This document shows, piece by piece, positions 1-11,050 of a stretch of 64,000 nt of DNA. The stretch's first letter is position 1, and each line of letters begins with the position of its first letter. Source of the stretch: Trema orientale. Lineage: Eukaryota; Streptophyta; Magnoliopsida; Rosales; Cannabaceae. The stretch is from assembly GCA_002914845.1 (NCBI GenBank), contig JXTC01000137.1, forward strand, positions 155,925 through 219,924. Direction: 5' to 3'. The notes below the pieces were generated by a model. It saw nothing but the letters and a program-made list of their open reading frames with translations, was not told the origin of the DNA and made no database searches. Position numbers and translations under genes: made by a program.

Positions 1-611
1 GATTGTTCAATTTATACCTTTGCATTTTGATTACTATGAAGTTAGATTTAATACTCATTTCAAATTGCCAAATACTAATTTTTTGATCACTAGGTTTATC
101 AAAATAAACATTTAAACTTAAGGCCACGTTTACTGATCCTGAAAAAAAAAAGTGAAAATACAATAGAGGTGATAAGAAACAACAATAGGAAATATTAATA
201 GAAAAATATTAAATGTAATTCTTTTTGAAATAGAATGGCTAAATAATTTACCGTGGAGCTTCTTCTTGCTTGGGATGGAGTCTGTCATTTTGTTGGAGCG
301 GTATCTTTCGTGAAAAACAAACACAATAGTCAATTCCTCTAATTATCGTATGGATAATCCGATAATACGAAGCAGTATTTAGTTTCAACCCATACTATTT
401 ATTATTGCAAATAATAAATGTTAAACATCATTCTAATATAATTTTATTCCTGAGATAAAGATAAGAAAAATCAACCTGCATAATTCATATGGTACAATAA
501 GCTATAGCAATAGATATGTCTGACTAGTGCTAATTAGGAAAAAGACAGGTGGAAAGAAGGGGTGGGTGGGGGTTAGCTTTGAAACTTGATATTAGCAAGG
601 CTTAGGATTGG
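1..611. other. AT-rich sequence, no gene seen
   Basis: AT-rich stretch with only short chance reading frames. I see no exon, RNA gene or recognisable repeat before the LINE relic begins. Confidence 0.5.
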
Positions 612-2700
612 GTTGAGTGGAGTTTTCAAGCTACAATAGTGAGAAAAAATGGGTTTTTGCAGAGGGTTGGATAGAAGGTTATGCTTTTTCGTTGTATTTG
701 TTATTGATATGTGCGGAGGACTTACCTTCTCTATTTTGCGAGGCGAAGAGAGATGGCTCTATCAAGGGGTTTCCTCTTGTACTCGTAATGGTCCACGAGT
801 ATCCCATGATCTATTCTTTGCTGTTTGCGAGAGCATCTTTTAGAGGAAATTCATAAAATAAAGGAGATTCTGCATACGTAGGAGGTAGATTCAGGTCAAG
901 TTATAATTAATATACAAAAATCTTCAATTAATTTCAGTTCCAATGTCTGCGGCCATTGCGATCTTCTATTCAAGAAGCTCTTGGCCTTGGAATGATTCGC
1001 AACACAACAAGACAAGTACCTTGGGGTTACCGATTTTTATGGGAAAGAACAAAAGAAGAGCTTTGAACTCCATAAAAGACAGAGTTTGGAACAGGCCGCA
1101 TTCTTGGAATGGAAGACTATTTTCAAGGCAATGGTGCAATCCAATCCGACGTACTCTATGAGCAATTTTTCGCCTGCCAGTTTCCCTTTGTAATGAGCTA
1201 TAAGAAATGATCGCCAAAATTTTGGTGGGAATGGGATGAATAGAAAAGGAAGCTGCACTGGCTTAATTGGGATAAGATGTGTTGGAGGAAGAAAGAGGGC
1301 GGTATCGGGTTCTGAAATGTTGTAGGTTTTAACCAAGCATTACTTGCCAAACAGAGCTGGAAGCTTCTCACTCAATCTATATAGCCCTCATGACCAGAAT
1401 AGTTAAAAACAAGTATTTTTCTAGGAAAAGGTTCTTCTAGTGTTTGATAAGCAATAATATGGTGTAGGGAGACGCTCAAACGGGGCGTTTGCTGGAAAGT
1501 TGGTACGGTTGAGTTGATTGAAGTTTTTTTTAGGATGCTTGGGTGCCTAGGCCGAATTTGCTCCGACCTCTAACTCAGCCATCAGAAGAAAATCAGGATT
1601 CGAAAGTTGGTGATTTAATAGTAAAATGGGGCATGGGATGATGAGAAAATAAGGCAGGTTTTTTGGACAGTAGATCATGATTCAATTATGGGCATTCCTT
1701 TGAGTAGGAGAGGAGTACCGGCTAAATTCTGTTTGGCATTATGAGAAGAGTGGAATTTATTCTGTTAAATCTGGGTACAGGATTGCGATGTGAATCAGAT
1801 GATCAGTTAGGGTGCTCTACTAATAGGTGGAGGTTTGCTTGGTGGTCTTTTCTTTGGAACTCAAAAATACCAAGTAAAGTTGGGATCTTTTTATATATAT
1901 CAGGATATAAGATTCCATGTTCCTCTGTTTGGGTATGTTGCTAGAATGACGTTGAAACTTCTATGCACGCTCCTTTTCTCTGTGACAATGCGCTGAAGCC
2001 GTTTGGGAAAAAAAAAAAACTTGTTTTGGGGGTGTTCTGTCTGACTTTCACTGTTCTCTCGTGGCTGAGCTGCTCACTCATTTGCGCACTAGGCTGAAAA
2101 GTGAAGAATACTCTTTTTAGAGGATGCTGCGATTTGGTGGGATGAATACCATTGTTTTTTTTTCCTCCGCTAATACAATTAAAAATCCGCATGTGGGAAT
2201 GAAGCGGAACTTCGAGTGGAAACCGCCCGAGCCGGGGTCGCTTAAGCTCGACATTGATGCGTCAACTGTCATGGGTCGTGCTGTCATTGGAGTGGGTGCT
2301 GTTGTTTGTGACCATAATATGGTTATGTGGCCGCTGCAGTGGCGAAAGAATCAACAGGATCTTTTGGAGCTTTCAAAGTCGAATGCTTGGCTCTTCGTGA
2401 GGGGTTGCAATTCTGTTTGGAGTCAAAATATGTTGTACCTGCTGTCAAAAAATTGTTCTCCTCTGTCAGAGGAAAGTTCAATATTGGCTGATGTTAGACA
2501 CTAGTTGGGTATGCTAAGTAATGCAAGTGTCGAATTTATTCCTCGTACAGGAATTTCGGTCGCTCATAACTTTAGCCCGTTATTTAGTAGTCTACTGTAA
2601 ATGATGGTGTTTAGTTCAATACCACACCTACTTGTATCGGGGATTCTGTTATGCAGGATTTATGTTATCCTCTTCTAATTATTAATAATAATCCACCTTC
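612..2700 (+). mobile_element. Decayed LINE (L1-type) with RT and RNase H remnants
   Basis: Non-LTR retrotransposon relic in the sense orientation. Around 640-850, in more than one frame, there are remnants of the reverse transcriptase core seen in plant LINEs (Y-F-SLYL-CAE, then PRVSH-LFFA, a degraded copy of the FADD region). Around 1010-1160 the frame reads LGLPIFMGKNKRRALNSIKD, typical of the region after the RT palm. Around 2195-2330 it reads FEWKPPEPGSLKLDIDAS, the start of the C-terminal RNase H domain of plant L1 elements. The endonuclease and the first part of RT are missing, so the copy is 5' truncated as is usual for LINEs. The coding region is cut by stops and frameshifts. The 3' end is uncertain; I place it near 2700 before simple AT-rich sequence. 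Confidence 0.8.
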
Positions 2701-3560
2701 TGGTTTTCAAAATAATGATAATAATTAGCTTTTCAATTTCTCTTAAATTGAAAATTATATCACTTTTTTACTTTTTATCTTTTGAAGGTAAAATTATACT
2801 GCTCTTTCTTTGTTCCTTTTCCTATAAAAATACACCTTTAAATTTCATATAATAAATATTATGTCATGTAATATGTACTTAAATTTCAAATTTCAATTGT
2901 ATAGGAGGATTTTTTTTTTTCTTGAAGAAGAAAAATATAGAAGAGTTAATTATGCTAAAAGACATCATCTAGTCATCTACTTGATTTCTTATTAATCATA
3001 TACGTTTTATTTTTACTTTTTTTTAAGTCAAACAAATCCGCTATTACTTACAACTTTTAATGTTTTATTTTATTTATTTTTAATTTAAAACTTGAAATAT
3101 GAATATTGAATTTTTTAAGTAGTCAAGCAGAATAATATAAAACCTTTTTGCGTATGGAAGGTCATGATTTAATTTTTATAAGGGGAGACAAAATGATTAG
3201 AGTTTGAAGTGGGAGCAACTAAGCGAGTATAAATATTAAATGGCATTCAGAACTGAATTATGATTTAAAAATTTTCTTTGAATCTTTTATTAAGCACTAA
3301 CTACTTAACCACTATTTAGAGAGTAAAGTGTAAGAAACTTACACAAAGTATCACGTGTAGTAACTTCCACAAGGTAAATAATATGACGGTGCATGAATAA
3401 GACTCGCTCTAGTTGCAAATTAAGCTCTAGACTTTTCTTGCATAAGAATTTTTCGGCCCTCATGTTGAGGAAAATTATGAGAAGCCAGCCATGCAAAATA
3501 AACAGTTTCTAAAACAATTTATCATATTTTTTACAGGCCCCAAAGAGAGGGGCAAAACCA
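2701..3560. other. AT-rich intergenic sequence
   Basis: AT-rich stretch between the LINE relic and the 3' end of the kinase gene. The last hundred bases probably include the 3' untranslated region of the kinase (minus strand). No other feature seen. Confidence 0.4.
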
Positions 3561-3638
3561 CTCAAATATAGGACAAAAGAGGAAAGAAGCAACACAATTC
3601 TGCTACATAAATCCTGTAACTAGATTGGTTATTTTCCT

Positions 3639-6600
3639 TCAAGAATAATCTGAATGCGACTCATAGAAGTCACTTGGGTACGGTGAGATGACCTCTTGCT
3701 CTAGTAACTGAAACACTTCATTCATCGATGGTCGATCATCTGGATTAGCATCCGTACATCTGCCAGCTACTTCAAGGATTGCTTCAACGGTTTCTGCATC
3801 AGCGTCTTTGCACCTCTTGTCTACGATGTCTTCCAATCGATTTTCTTTCAATAGTGTGTTCATCTACAAAGATCACATTTCTATGATTTTAGTTGTGTTT
3901 ATTTCCTGAAGCATGACAAAAGCTAAAAGTGGCGTGGAAGCTTACCCAACCAACAACATTTAAGCCCCTCTTTACAAAAGATGGATCAGTTGGTCTCTTT
4001 CCAGTAACAAGCTCTAGCAAAAGGACTCCAAAGCTATACACATCTGACTTCTCAGTGGCTCTACCGCTTTGGAGATATTCTAAAATGAAGTAGCCAAAAG
4101 ACCTCAATGTTTTGTGGCTACTTTGATTATATGAACCAATAAAGAGAAACAATACACAATGGACACAATAAAAGTGCCTATCTTGAATTTTTTTGGGGAA
4201 AAAAAAAAAAGGTGCATACCTGGTGCCAAGTAACCGAAAGTACCAGCAACAACGGTGGTGACATGCGCATCCTCATCAACCAAAAGCTTTGCTAGACCAA
4301 AGTCAGAGACATGGGGCTCTAAGTTTTCATCAAGGAGAATGTTGCTAGATTTTATATCACGATGCACGATTTTTGGAGAACAGTCATGATGCAAATAAGA
4401 TAGTCCTCGGGCTGAACCGAGAGCTATTTTTAAACGATCGCTCCAGTTTAAGGATTGATCTTCAGTCCCATGTTCTGGAGTAAACAAAGAATAACTCTAG
4501 TAAGCATTTCATTGCAAAGCTTAATTACCAGTTGATGAACTTAAGAAACTCACAAATTAGCATGTTTGCAGACAATCCTTCATAACAAGACTTAACGATG
4601 TAATTATACCAAATCACATCACTTTAATATTACCATGCAAGACATCGTCCAAACTGCCCATAGCCAGATAATCATAGATAAGAAGTTTTGAAGTAGGGAG
4701 TCTACAGTAACCTCGCAGGTTCACCAAGTTTATGTGCTTTATGCTGCCCAATATCTCTAACTCCCTCTCAAAAACTTGATCCGATCCTTCACGACTTCTA
4801 TCAATCCTTTTAACAGCAAATGTTCCGCAATCATTCATGACCATCCGATAAACTGTACCAAACCCACCAGAGCCAACAACATCCTCTTGATCAAGTGCCT
4901 CCAGCTTTTCAATTATCTCACATGAGGGGTATGGAAGGTCACCATGGAAAGTAATAAGTTTTGTGGCTGTTGAAAGATTAAATACTTTAGAAACAGTAAA
5001 TATAGAAAGTACAAGAAATTAACATGAGAAAGCATATAGGCTTACTTGCTTCATGATCTTTTTGCTTTCTGACTTCTGTGTATTTCTTAGCCGCTCTTTC
5101 TTTCTTTGATAGCAAACGAGTCCAAAGGAACAAAAGGAGTACTACAAGAGCAAGTCCCATTATGGACATTGCACCAATCATCACTCCTTTGATGTAATGA
5201 GATGATCTCTTAGTAGGGACTGCAGACATCCCAGAGTGAATACACCAGAATTAGCATATGCAATTTCGTAGATACATACTGGGTTAACATCATTTTGTGA
5301 AAGTAGACACAGATTAAAACCTCAGATAATTTGTTATCAAGTTTCAAAAACCTAGAAATGGAACAAAACTTGCCTGCTGCTTCATCACTTTCTGCATGAG
5401 GTAGCACAGCAGGGAATCCTAGCGAGGTCCGACAAGGTTTGTGGACTTGCTGTCCACAAAGATCTAGATTACCAATAAACCTGGAGAAGCAAAGGAATTT
5501 TCAGAAGCCAACCTTCTTTTGCAAGACAACAGGTGCAGAACGTTTAGCCCTTGTATATAACACAACTAGCTCTGCAACTCTTTTCCATCTTCTTATTTAA
5601 AGAATTTTCATGCTATTTTCTTTATCTAAGTAGAGCAATGCCCACCACAAGAATTATAGCACTATAGCATCCATGTTCTACTAGCCAAACCAACATGCTT
5701 GGTACTCTACTCTCACTGACGTTGCACAGTAAAATCCTAACTGCTCATAATATCTTGCCAATAATTGAAAGTAAAGGCCATAATGATCAACGATAAGTGC
5801 ATGGGAGTCGGAATGACTGAAGTTTCCTACAAATTTCTAAAGGAGAGTTATGATTTTTGACTGCCAAACATTGGCATACACAAAGTTATAGATAACATGA
5901 CGAGCAAAATACTCACGAACTGCTCCCAAAAGTGCTTAAAACTCCAATATCTGGGATTTCGCCTGAAAAGAAGTTGGTAGACAGGTTCCTGACACATAGG
6001 CATAATACAATCAACAAACCATCCATTTTCCCAAAACAGTGTATAATTGAGATTGTTAAAGGTCTTTTGCGGTGAGATAGTTATAATTCTGAACTTACAG
6101 ACTGCGCAGTCGAGTAAGGCGACCAATAGATGAAGTTATAGCTCCCTTTAGTGAATTGCTTGATAAATCCCTACAAGTGAATTTTCATGTTAACAAAACC
6201 AAAAACCATTATTCAGTGCTTTCTTGTGAACCTTAATCATAATAGCATAAAGCAAATTAATAACTACACCAACAACTTGTTCAAAATTGAAATTACCGGT
6301 AAATTTAATTAATAAAGAATCATCATAATCAAAATTTGAAATTAAGAGAAACTCACAGGATGGTAAGGTGGGAAAGGTTTCCAATACTAGCTGGTATGCC
6401 TCCTTGGAGATAATTAGCTCTCAGATATCTAACATAGATGATCAAAGAAAGTATGAGATATTTAGTTCCTATTCAAAATGCTAGAACCATAAGTAACATG
6501 GAGACATTATTCTCTCTTTTAGACTCAGAACATAAGACAAGGTACTCCGGAAATAAATTTCACTAACATGGCTCGGAGTTCGGAACAGTTGGTGATTTCA

Positions 6601-7340
6601 ATAGGAATGTTTCCATGCAAGCTGTTCTGGTGGAGTGCCCTATTTCACATTAAAAATAAATAAATAAATAAATAAACACATTTGTGGGAAATACATAATA
6701 TGGGCAACGGACTTACAGTCTTTGTAGTTTACTAAGTCTCCCAATGCTTGGAGATATAGTCCCTCCAAGTTGCATGTAAGGTAAGTTACTGAAAAACCCA
6801 AACAGAAATTTTTAAGCTTTAAAAAAAAAAATATTAATAAAATAAAAAGGATACAAATGAAGAAAAAGAAAAAATATTAATGAAATAAAAAGGATGCAAA
6901 TGAAGAATGGATCTAAACTTACATTGTACGGACTCTTTGGTCCTGGGGATAGCAAGAGATACCAGTCCATTGGCAAGGAGATTCATCAGTGGGTAGCCAG
7001 TTTTGGAGGAAGTTCTTAGTGTCATTTAAAGTGCTTTTAATCTCCAATAAAGTGAGACCTGAAATTACAAACAAAGATTCAAAATTTAAAACCCACATGC
7101 TTGATTTTCTTAGGAAACAAACAAAGGTGAAAACTTTTCAGCTCCAGATTTTCTTCTCCTTCTTCATTCCATTTTCTCAGCAACCAAACAGCGGAGAAAG
7201 GGGGGGAAATTATGAATCTACAAAGAGTAAGAAGAGAAGAAAAAAAGGGTATCTTTACCATCTTCAGTGAGAGCAAAAGAGCTTGAGAAGAACAGGGTTG
7301 TCACTGAAATCACTGAGAAACACCATAGCAAGATCCCCAT
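3639..7340 (-). CDS. LRR receptor-like serine/threonine kinase, LRR-XIII (FEI-like, At5g62710 type)
   Basis: Single-pass plasma-membrane receptor kinase, about 601 aa. Exons: 7259-7340, 6923-7058, 6717-6788, 6568-6639, 6357-6428, 6099-6170, 5917-5988, 5374-5480, 5046-5219, 4634-4966, 4220-4474, 3946-4079, 3639-3863. Signal peptide at residues 1-23; N-terminal LRR cap ending CQWTGISC (56-63); five 24-residue LRRs, each exactly one 72-nt exon (about 73-192); GNLDLCG cap; transmembrane helix about 241-262. The kinase domain has the GSGGFGTVY loop (318-326), Lys339, HRD (435-437), DFG (455-457) and APE, so it should be active. The C terminus ends in ESHSDYS. Length and sequence match my memory of Arabidopsis At5g62710 (about 604 aa), a relative of FEI1/FEI2, which act in cell-wall signalling. 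Intron 8 uses a GC donor (CAG|GCAAGT); the in-line GT alternative reaches a stop. The ligand is unknown. Confidence 0.93.
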
Positions 7341-7700
7341 TTTCATTATCTTCCAAATGGGTTCTAAAAATCCTCTTTTTGAACTTGTTCACTACACAGT
7401 GAAGCACACTCAAGTAGAGACAGAGAGAGAAACAACAAAAAATATGACGAGGGTAGTGAGTAGTATAGTGAGTTGTTTGTTGAGATGGTATGGAGTATCA
7501 CCGAGACCAAAAGCTAACATAATAATAATTTTTTGAAGCACGGAGAGAGAGAGAGAGAGAGATTTGCTTTTTCCCGTATTTTGTGAGAAGAGTGAAAGAC
7601 AGACTTTTGAAAGTGTCTTGAAAGTTGTGTAGACAGAAGTAGCTAGCCGTTTGTCCACACGTTGAAATTCAAAATATTGAATCTTTATCAACTCTACTCT
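7341..7700 (-). promoter_or_regulatory. Probable 5' leader/promoter of the LRR kinase, with CT repeat
   Basis: Sequence just upstream of the kinase start codon. On the coding strand it holds a CT microsatellite (GA run on the plus strand at about 7541-7562) and other pyrimidine-rich stretches, which are common in plant leaders and core promoters. No clear transcription start can be set from sequence alone. Confidence 0.4.
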
Positions 7701-8679
7701 CTTGACCCTTGTCTAGTATTTACATAATAATATTAGTATGTCGAACTTGTTTTTGTTGGAAAATAAAATAAAATAAAAACGCCTCCTTTATCATTTGTTT
7801 CCTTAAGCAATCCAAATCAAGACCCATGGCCTCATTACCAATATTACCAACAAAGCTGAGGCACGGTGCTTAGCCATAATAACATCACTAATAGGCTTAG
7901 CATAACTACATTCGTTTCTATTTCTTATACCAATGTTAATGGTTCAAATCTCCTTTTTTTTTTATTAGAAGAAGTGTTTAGCCATAACCACACGCTAATG
8001 AAAAATTATAAGTTTTTCTTTTGTAAATTTTGATCAAGATCTATATTATCAGGTAATACTGAGTACTCAGAAAAATACTAAAAATATAGATTACTCTCAC
8101 ACCATTAAATTTACACCTGAGTTTAACGCCTTTATTTAGTTATTGTGTTAAGTAACCAGTGTCACATGCTCAAAACATTAATTATGCCAGTTATATTAAC
8201 TATTTATATATAAAAAAGGATACAACGGCCTAAGTGTCACTTGCCCATGGGAACAATAAGATAATATGGTTAGAAATATTTTTCTTTTTTTTTTTTAAAT
8301 AAAGAATGCTTTGGAAAAAGTAGTCTTTAATAAGTACTTTCATATTTGAAACGTTTGCCGGGAAAAAGTAGAAGCTGCCTTATGCTCAGTTGCAATCAAA
8401 ACTAATCTGACACTATTTACAGCCACAGCTGTGGCTGGTAATTGGTATCAGTCATTGGCCATTGGCGATGGGGCTCACCACAAACTCATGACACAAATAA
8501 TTAATTAGGCCCTTTGTTTGTTTCTTTGATTCAGCAAAAATACAATTTACTTCATTTGTGAAAATTTGAAAAATGCTGTGCAGTTCCAGCAGTTAATGAT
8601 AGTTGATCTCACTAAAAAATAGTTGGCAAGAAGGGAAACAATTCCGGACAATGGAACTTGACGCATACGTGGTATTTTT

Positions 8680-8715
8680 ATCCTAATTAAGATTGATAAC
8701 AATCTTAATTAGGAT
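8680..8715. repeat. Perfect inverted repeat, 16-bp arms, 4-base loop
   Basis: ATCCTAATTAAGATTG, loop ATAA, then its exact reverse complement. The right arm runs into GGATTTTTTCTACTTCAA, which recurs about 35 bp later (8713-8730 and about 8748-8765). This could be a cruciform-forming repeat or the remnant of a small foldback element; no function can be read from it. Confidence 0.85.
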
Positions 8716-9603
8716 TTTTTCTACTTCAATGAGTTTATGTTATTTGGATTTTTTCTACTTCAAGTAGTTAATTGGAAAAAAAAAAAAAAAAGTTATAATA
8801 AACAAATTGAAAAAATGGAAAGGATTTCCTCAAGCAAGTGTGGTGGTTAGAATTGGAAAAGAAAGTCAAACAATTTTCACACTTGTTTGTTCTTGGTTTA
8901 AAAGAATACCCTTTTGATCATTTGGTACCATGTTTCTTTATATCCAAAACTTGGAAAAGAAGCAAAAATGATTTCTTTCTTTGAAAAAACAAAAGAAAAA
9001 GGAAGAACCCTTTTCTTCTAATAATGGCGTATTTCCTTCCCCTTTTTTTTTTTTTTTTTACGCTCTAACATCAGATGTAGATAACATTTGGATACCCTCA
9101 GACCTCAACAACCAAAATGAAAAGGAGGAACAGTTAATAAATATTTAAAACTTGGAGCCTAAGATAGGTGTGAGTAAGCCCCACATGGCTAGCAGAAGAG
9201 AGTCAGTAGCTGAATCATTTTTATTTTTTATTTCTCCCTGTGTTATGTTACACTTTCATGGCCCATTTCTTTCACTTTTTTAGTCACTGCAGTCCGGAAA
9301 TGGTCTCTTGGTTGGACATTGGCAAACGTACAACATGTAATTGCCTATTAGTTCTACGTGGGGCTTGTTTCATTGCATTTTGTCATACTGAAGAACCTTC
9401 TTTTGCTTAAATTTGAGCGACCCCATTTCTTACGTATCTTAAAACTAAAATAGAAGACAGTGTCTTTATGAGCATTTATATCTACTCCCCCCATATTAAT
9501 TTTGCACAAGAGGAAAAAGTTACATTACTAAACATCTTAGCAAAAAAATAAATAAAGTTGATGATACAAGTTACCATAGATGAGGTTGCTCAATATATGA
9601 GGT

Positions 9604-9676
9604 CATCTGTCCTAATTTGCTATCCTAAATCATGTCTCTCATCTGTCCTAATTTGCTATCCCAAATCGTGTCTCAT
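9604..9676. repeat. Tandem duplication, about 35 bp
   Basis: CATCTGTCCTAATTTGCTAT followed by CC(T/C)AAATC(A/G)TGTCTC occurs twice in direct succession with two or three differences. Confidence 0.85.
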
Positions 9677-9756
9677 TCATAATAAGAGGCCATGAATGCC
9701 TTAATCAATAATCTTGCTAAGCTTTGTTTTAAGATGGGGAAAAAAAATAAAAAAAA

Positions 9757-9935
9757 ATAAGAGCACCCATTACCTGGGATCTCGGTCCTGGGTTCGAGTC
9801 ACATCGGAGGTAGGCGTGAAAATCTATTATCCCTAATGGGGTGGGATGGGGATTGGGTAGTAGTAGGTATTTTCCTTTAATTTGTAATAAGTGGAGGTCA
9901 TTAGTTAAGCCTCACTTTTAAATAAAAAAAAAAAA
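9757..9935 (+). mobile_element. tRNA-derived SINE, 5' truncated copy
   Basis: Closely resembles the SINE at 17190-17392 from AAGAGCACC onward. It has the pol III B box (GGTTCGAGTCAC), the shared body (TATTATCCCTAATGGGGTGG, a GTAGTAGG motif, GTAATAAGTGGAGGTCATTA) and an A-rich tail. The A-box end is missing, so this copy is 5' truncated. It is flanked by A-rich sequence that may be its target-site duplication. Confidence 0.8.
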
Positions 9936-11050
9936 GAAGGGGGGAAAAAAAAAATCCTTTCACCACTTTCATCGCCTAGCAGTTAATGGAGTATCCACGT
10001 TCAACCATGTCTCACGCCATTACCAAGTTCTTTAACCACTTGGCCACCAACATCAAACAGCCAGAGTATCACGGCTTGAATCGTATTATTCTCTCCATTA
10101 CCCCAACTAGTTGGGTGCCAAGAGCCCAAGGCGCCCCACTAGATCAATAATGGCACTTCAAAAAGAAAAAAGATCATAAACGGCCATGCCGGTTGCCATG
10201 TTCCGACCATCAGTTTTGCTCCCACCAAATAGATTCTTAACTTCACCAAATCCTTAATTTACCCTGAAAGAAGATCAAATCTTAATCGCCCATTTCTTGA
10301 AATCATGAGGAACTTTTGTACATCAATACATCTCAGCAATTCAATAACGGCCAAGATCAAATCACTGCCATAATGTACATCTCATCAGAGGATTAGAGTA
10401 TTGGCCTGTTCAACTCACGGTCATAAAAGCATCATTCGTTTTTGTTGGTTTTATTATTATTGTTATTATTATTATTTTCCTTTTCTCCAAACAAGCCTTA
10501 GTGAGACTTCAGTTTATGGGACACGCGGCCATTTATAATGGATGGGACATGATTTGGGACAGGTGATTTCATTCCAGTTAGTTAAACGATTCAATACATT
10601 ATTAATAAACGGGAGAGTGTGCATGCTCATGCACTAGATATGTTCAATATATTCAGAGCAAAAAAATTATGTTCATTAGTTTAGAATTATATGTTCATCA
10701 CATTAGAATGAAATTATGAAGATAGTGACACAAGTTAACCACAAACGAAAATCTGACCCTTTCTTTTTTTTCTTTTTCTTTTTTCTTTTTCCGGGTGAAG
10801 GGTGCTTTTCTAGCTTGTTTACCTATTACTTGGTGGCATGCAGTATTTTATTATTGCGCACATATTCTATGTTGTGCACAAAGCTTCTATGCCTTTTTAT
10901 TCTTTTTCGTATTAGAGTTGATATTGCTCATATACGATGAATGAGAATTTCCAAGAGTAAGAAAGAAACGATTTATGAATCAGAATATATAACTTGCTGC
11001 AAGGCAAAAAAAATCCGTTCCAATGTATTATTGATCTTTGTTCGAAGAAA

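Larger units (their letters stand above)
7701..11050. other. Intergenic region between kinase and NAGLU genes
   Basis: About 3.3 kb with no coding exon. It contains an 18-bp perfect palindrome (CAGCCACAGCTGTGGCTG, 8420-8437), a hairpin (8680-8715), a 35-bp tandem duplication (about 9604-9676), a 5'-truncated SINE (9757-9935) and several poly-A/T runs. The last part also contains the NAGLU 3' untranslated region. Confidence 0.5.

Noticed and set aside
1037-1336. 99-codon minus-strand frame
   Set aside because: Antisense of the LINE reverse transcriptase remnant, no family resemblance.
7079-7691. Several 60-93 codon frames around the kinase start
   Set aside because: They overlap the kinase leader, exon 1 and intron 1 in other frames and have no features of their own.
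8420-8437. Perfect palindrome CAGCCACAGCTGTGGCTG as a regulatory site
   Set aside because: It is a clean palindrome, but distant from any start codon and without a second copy, so no function can be supported.
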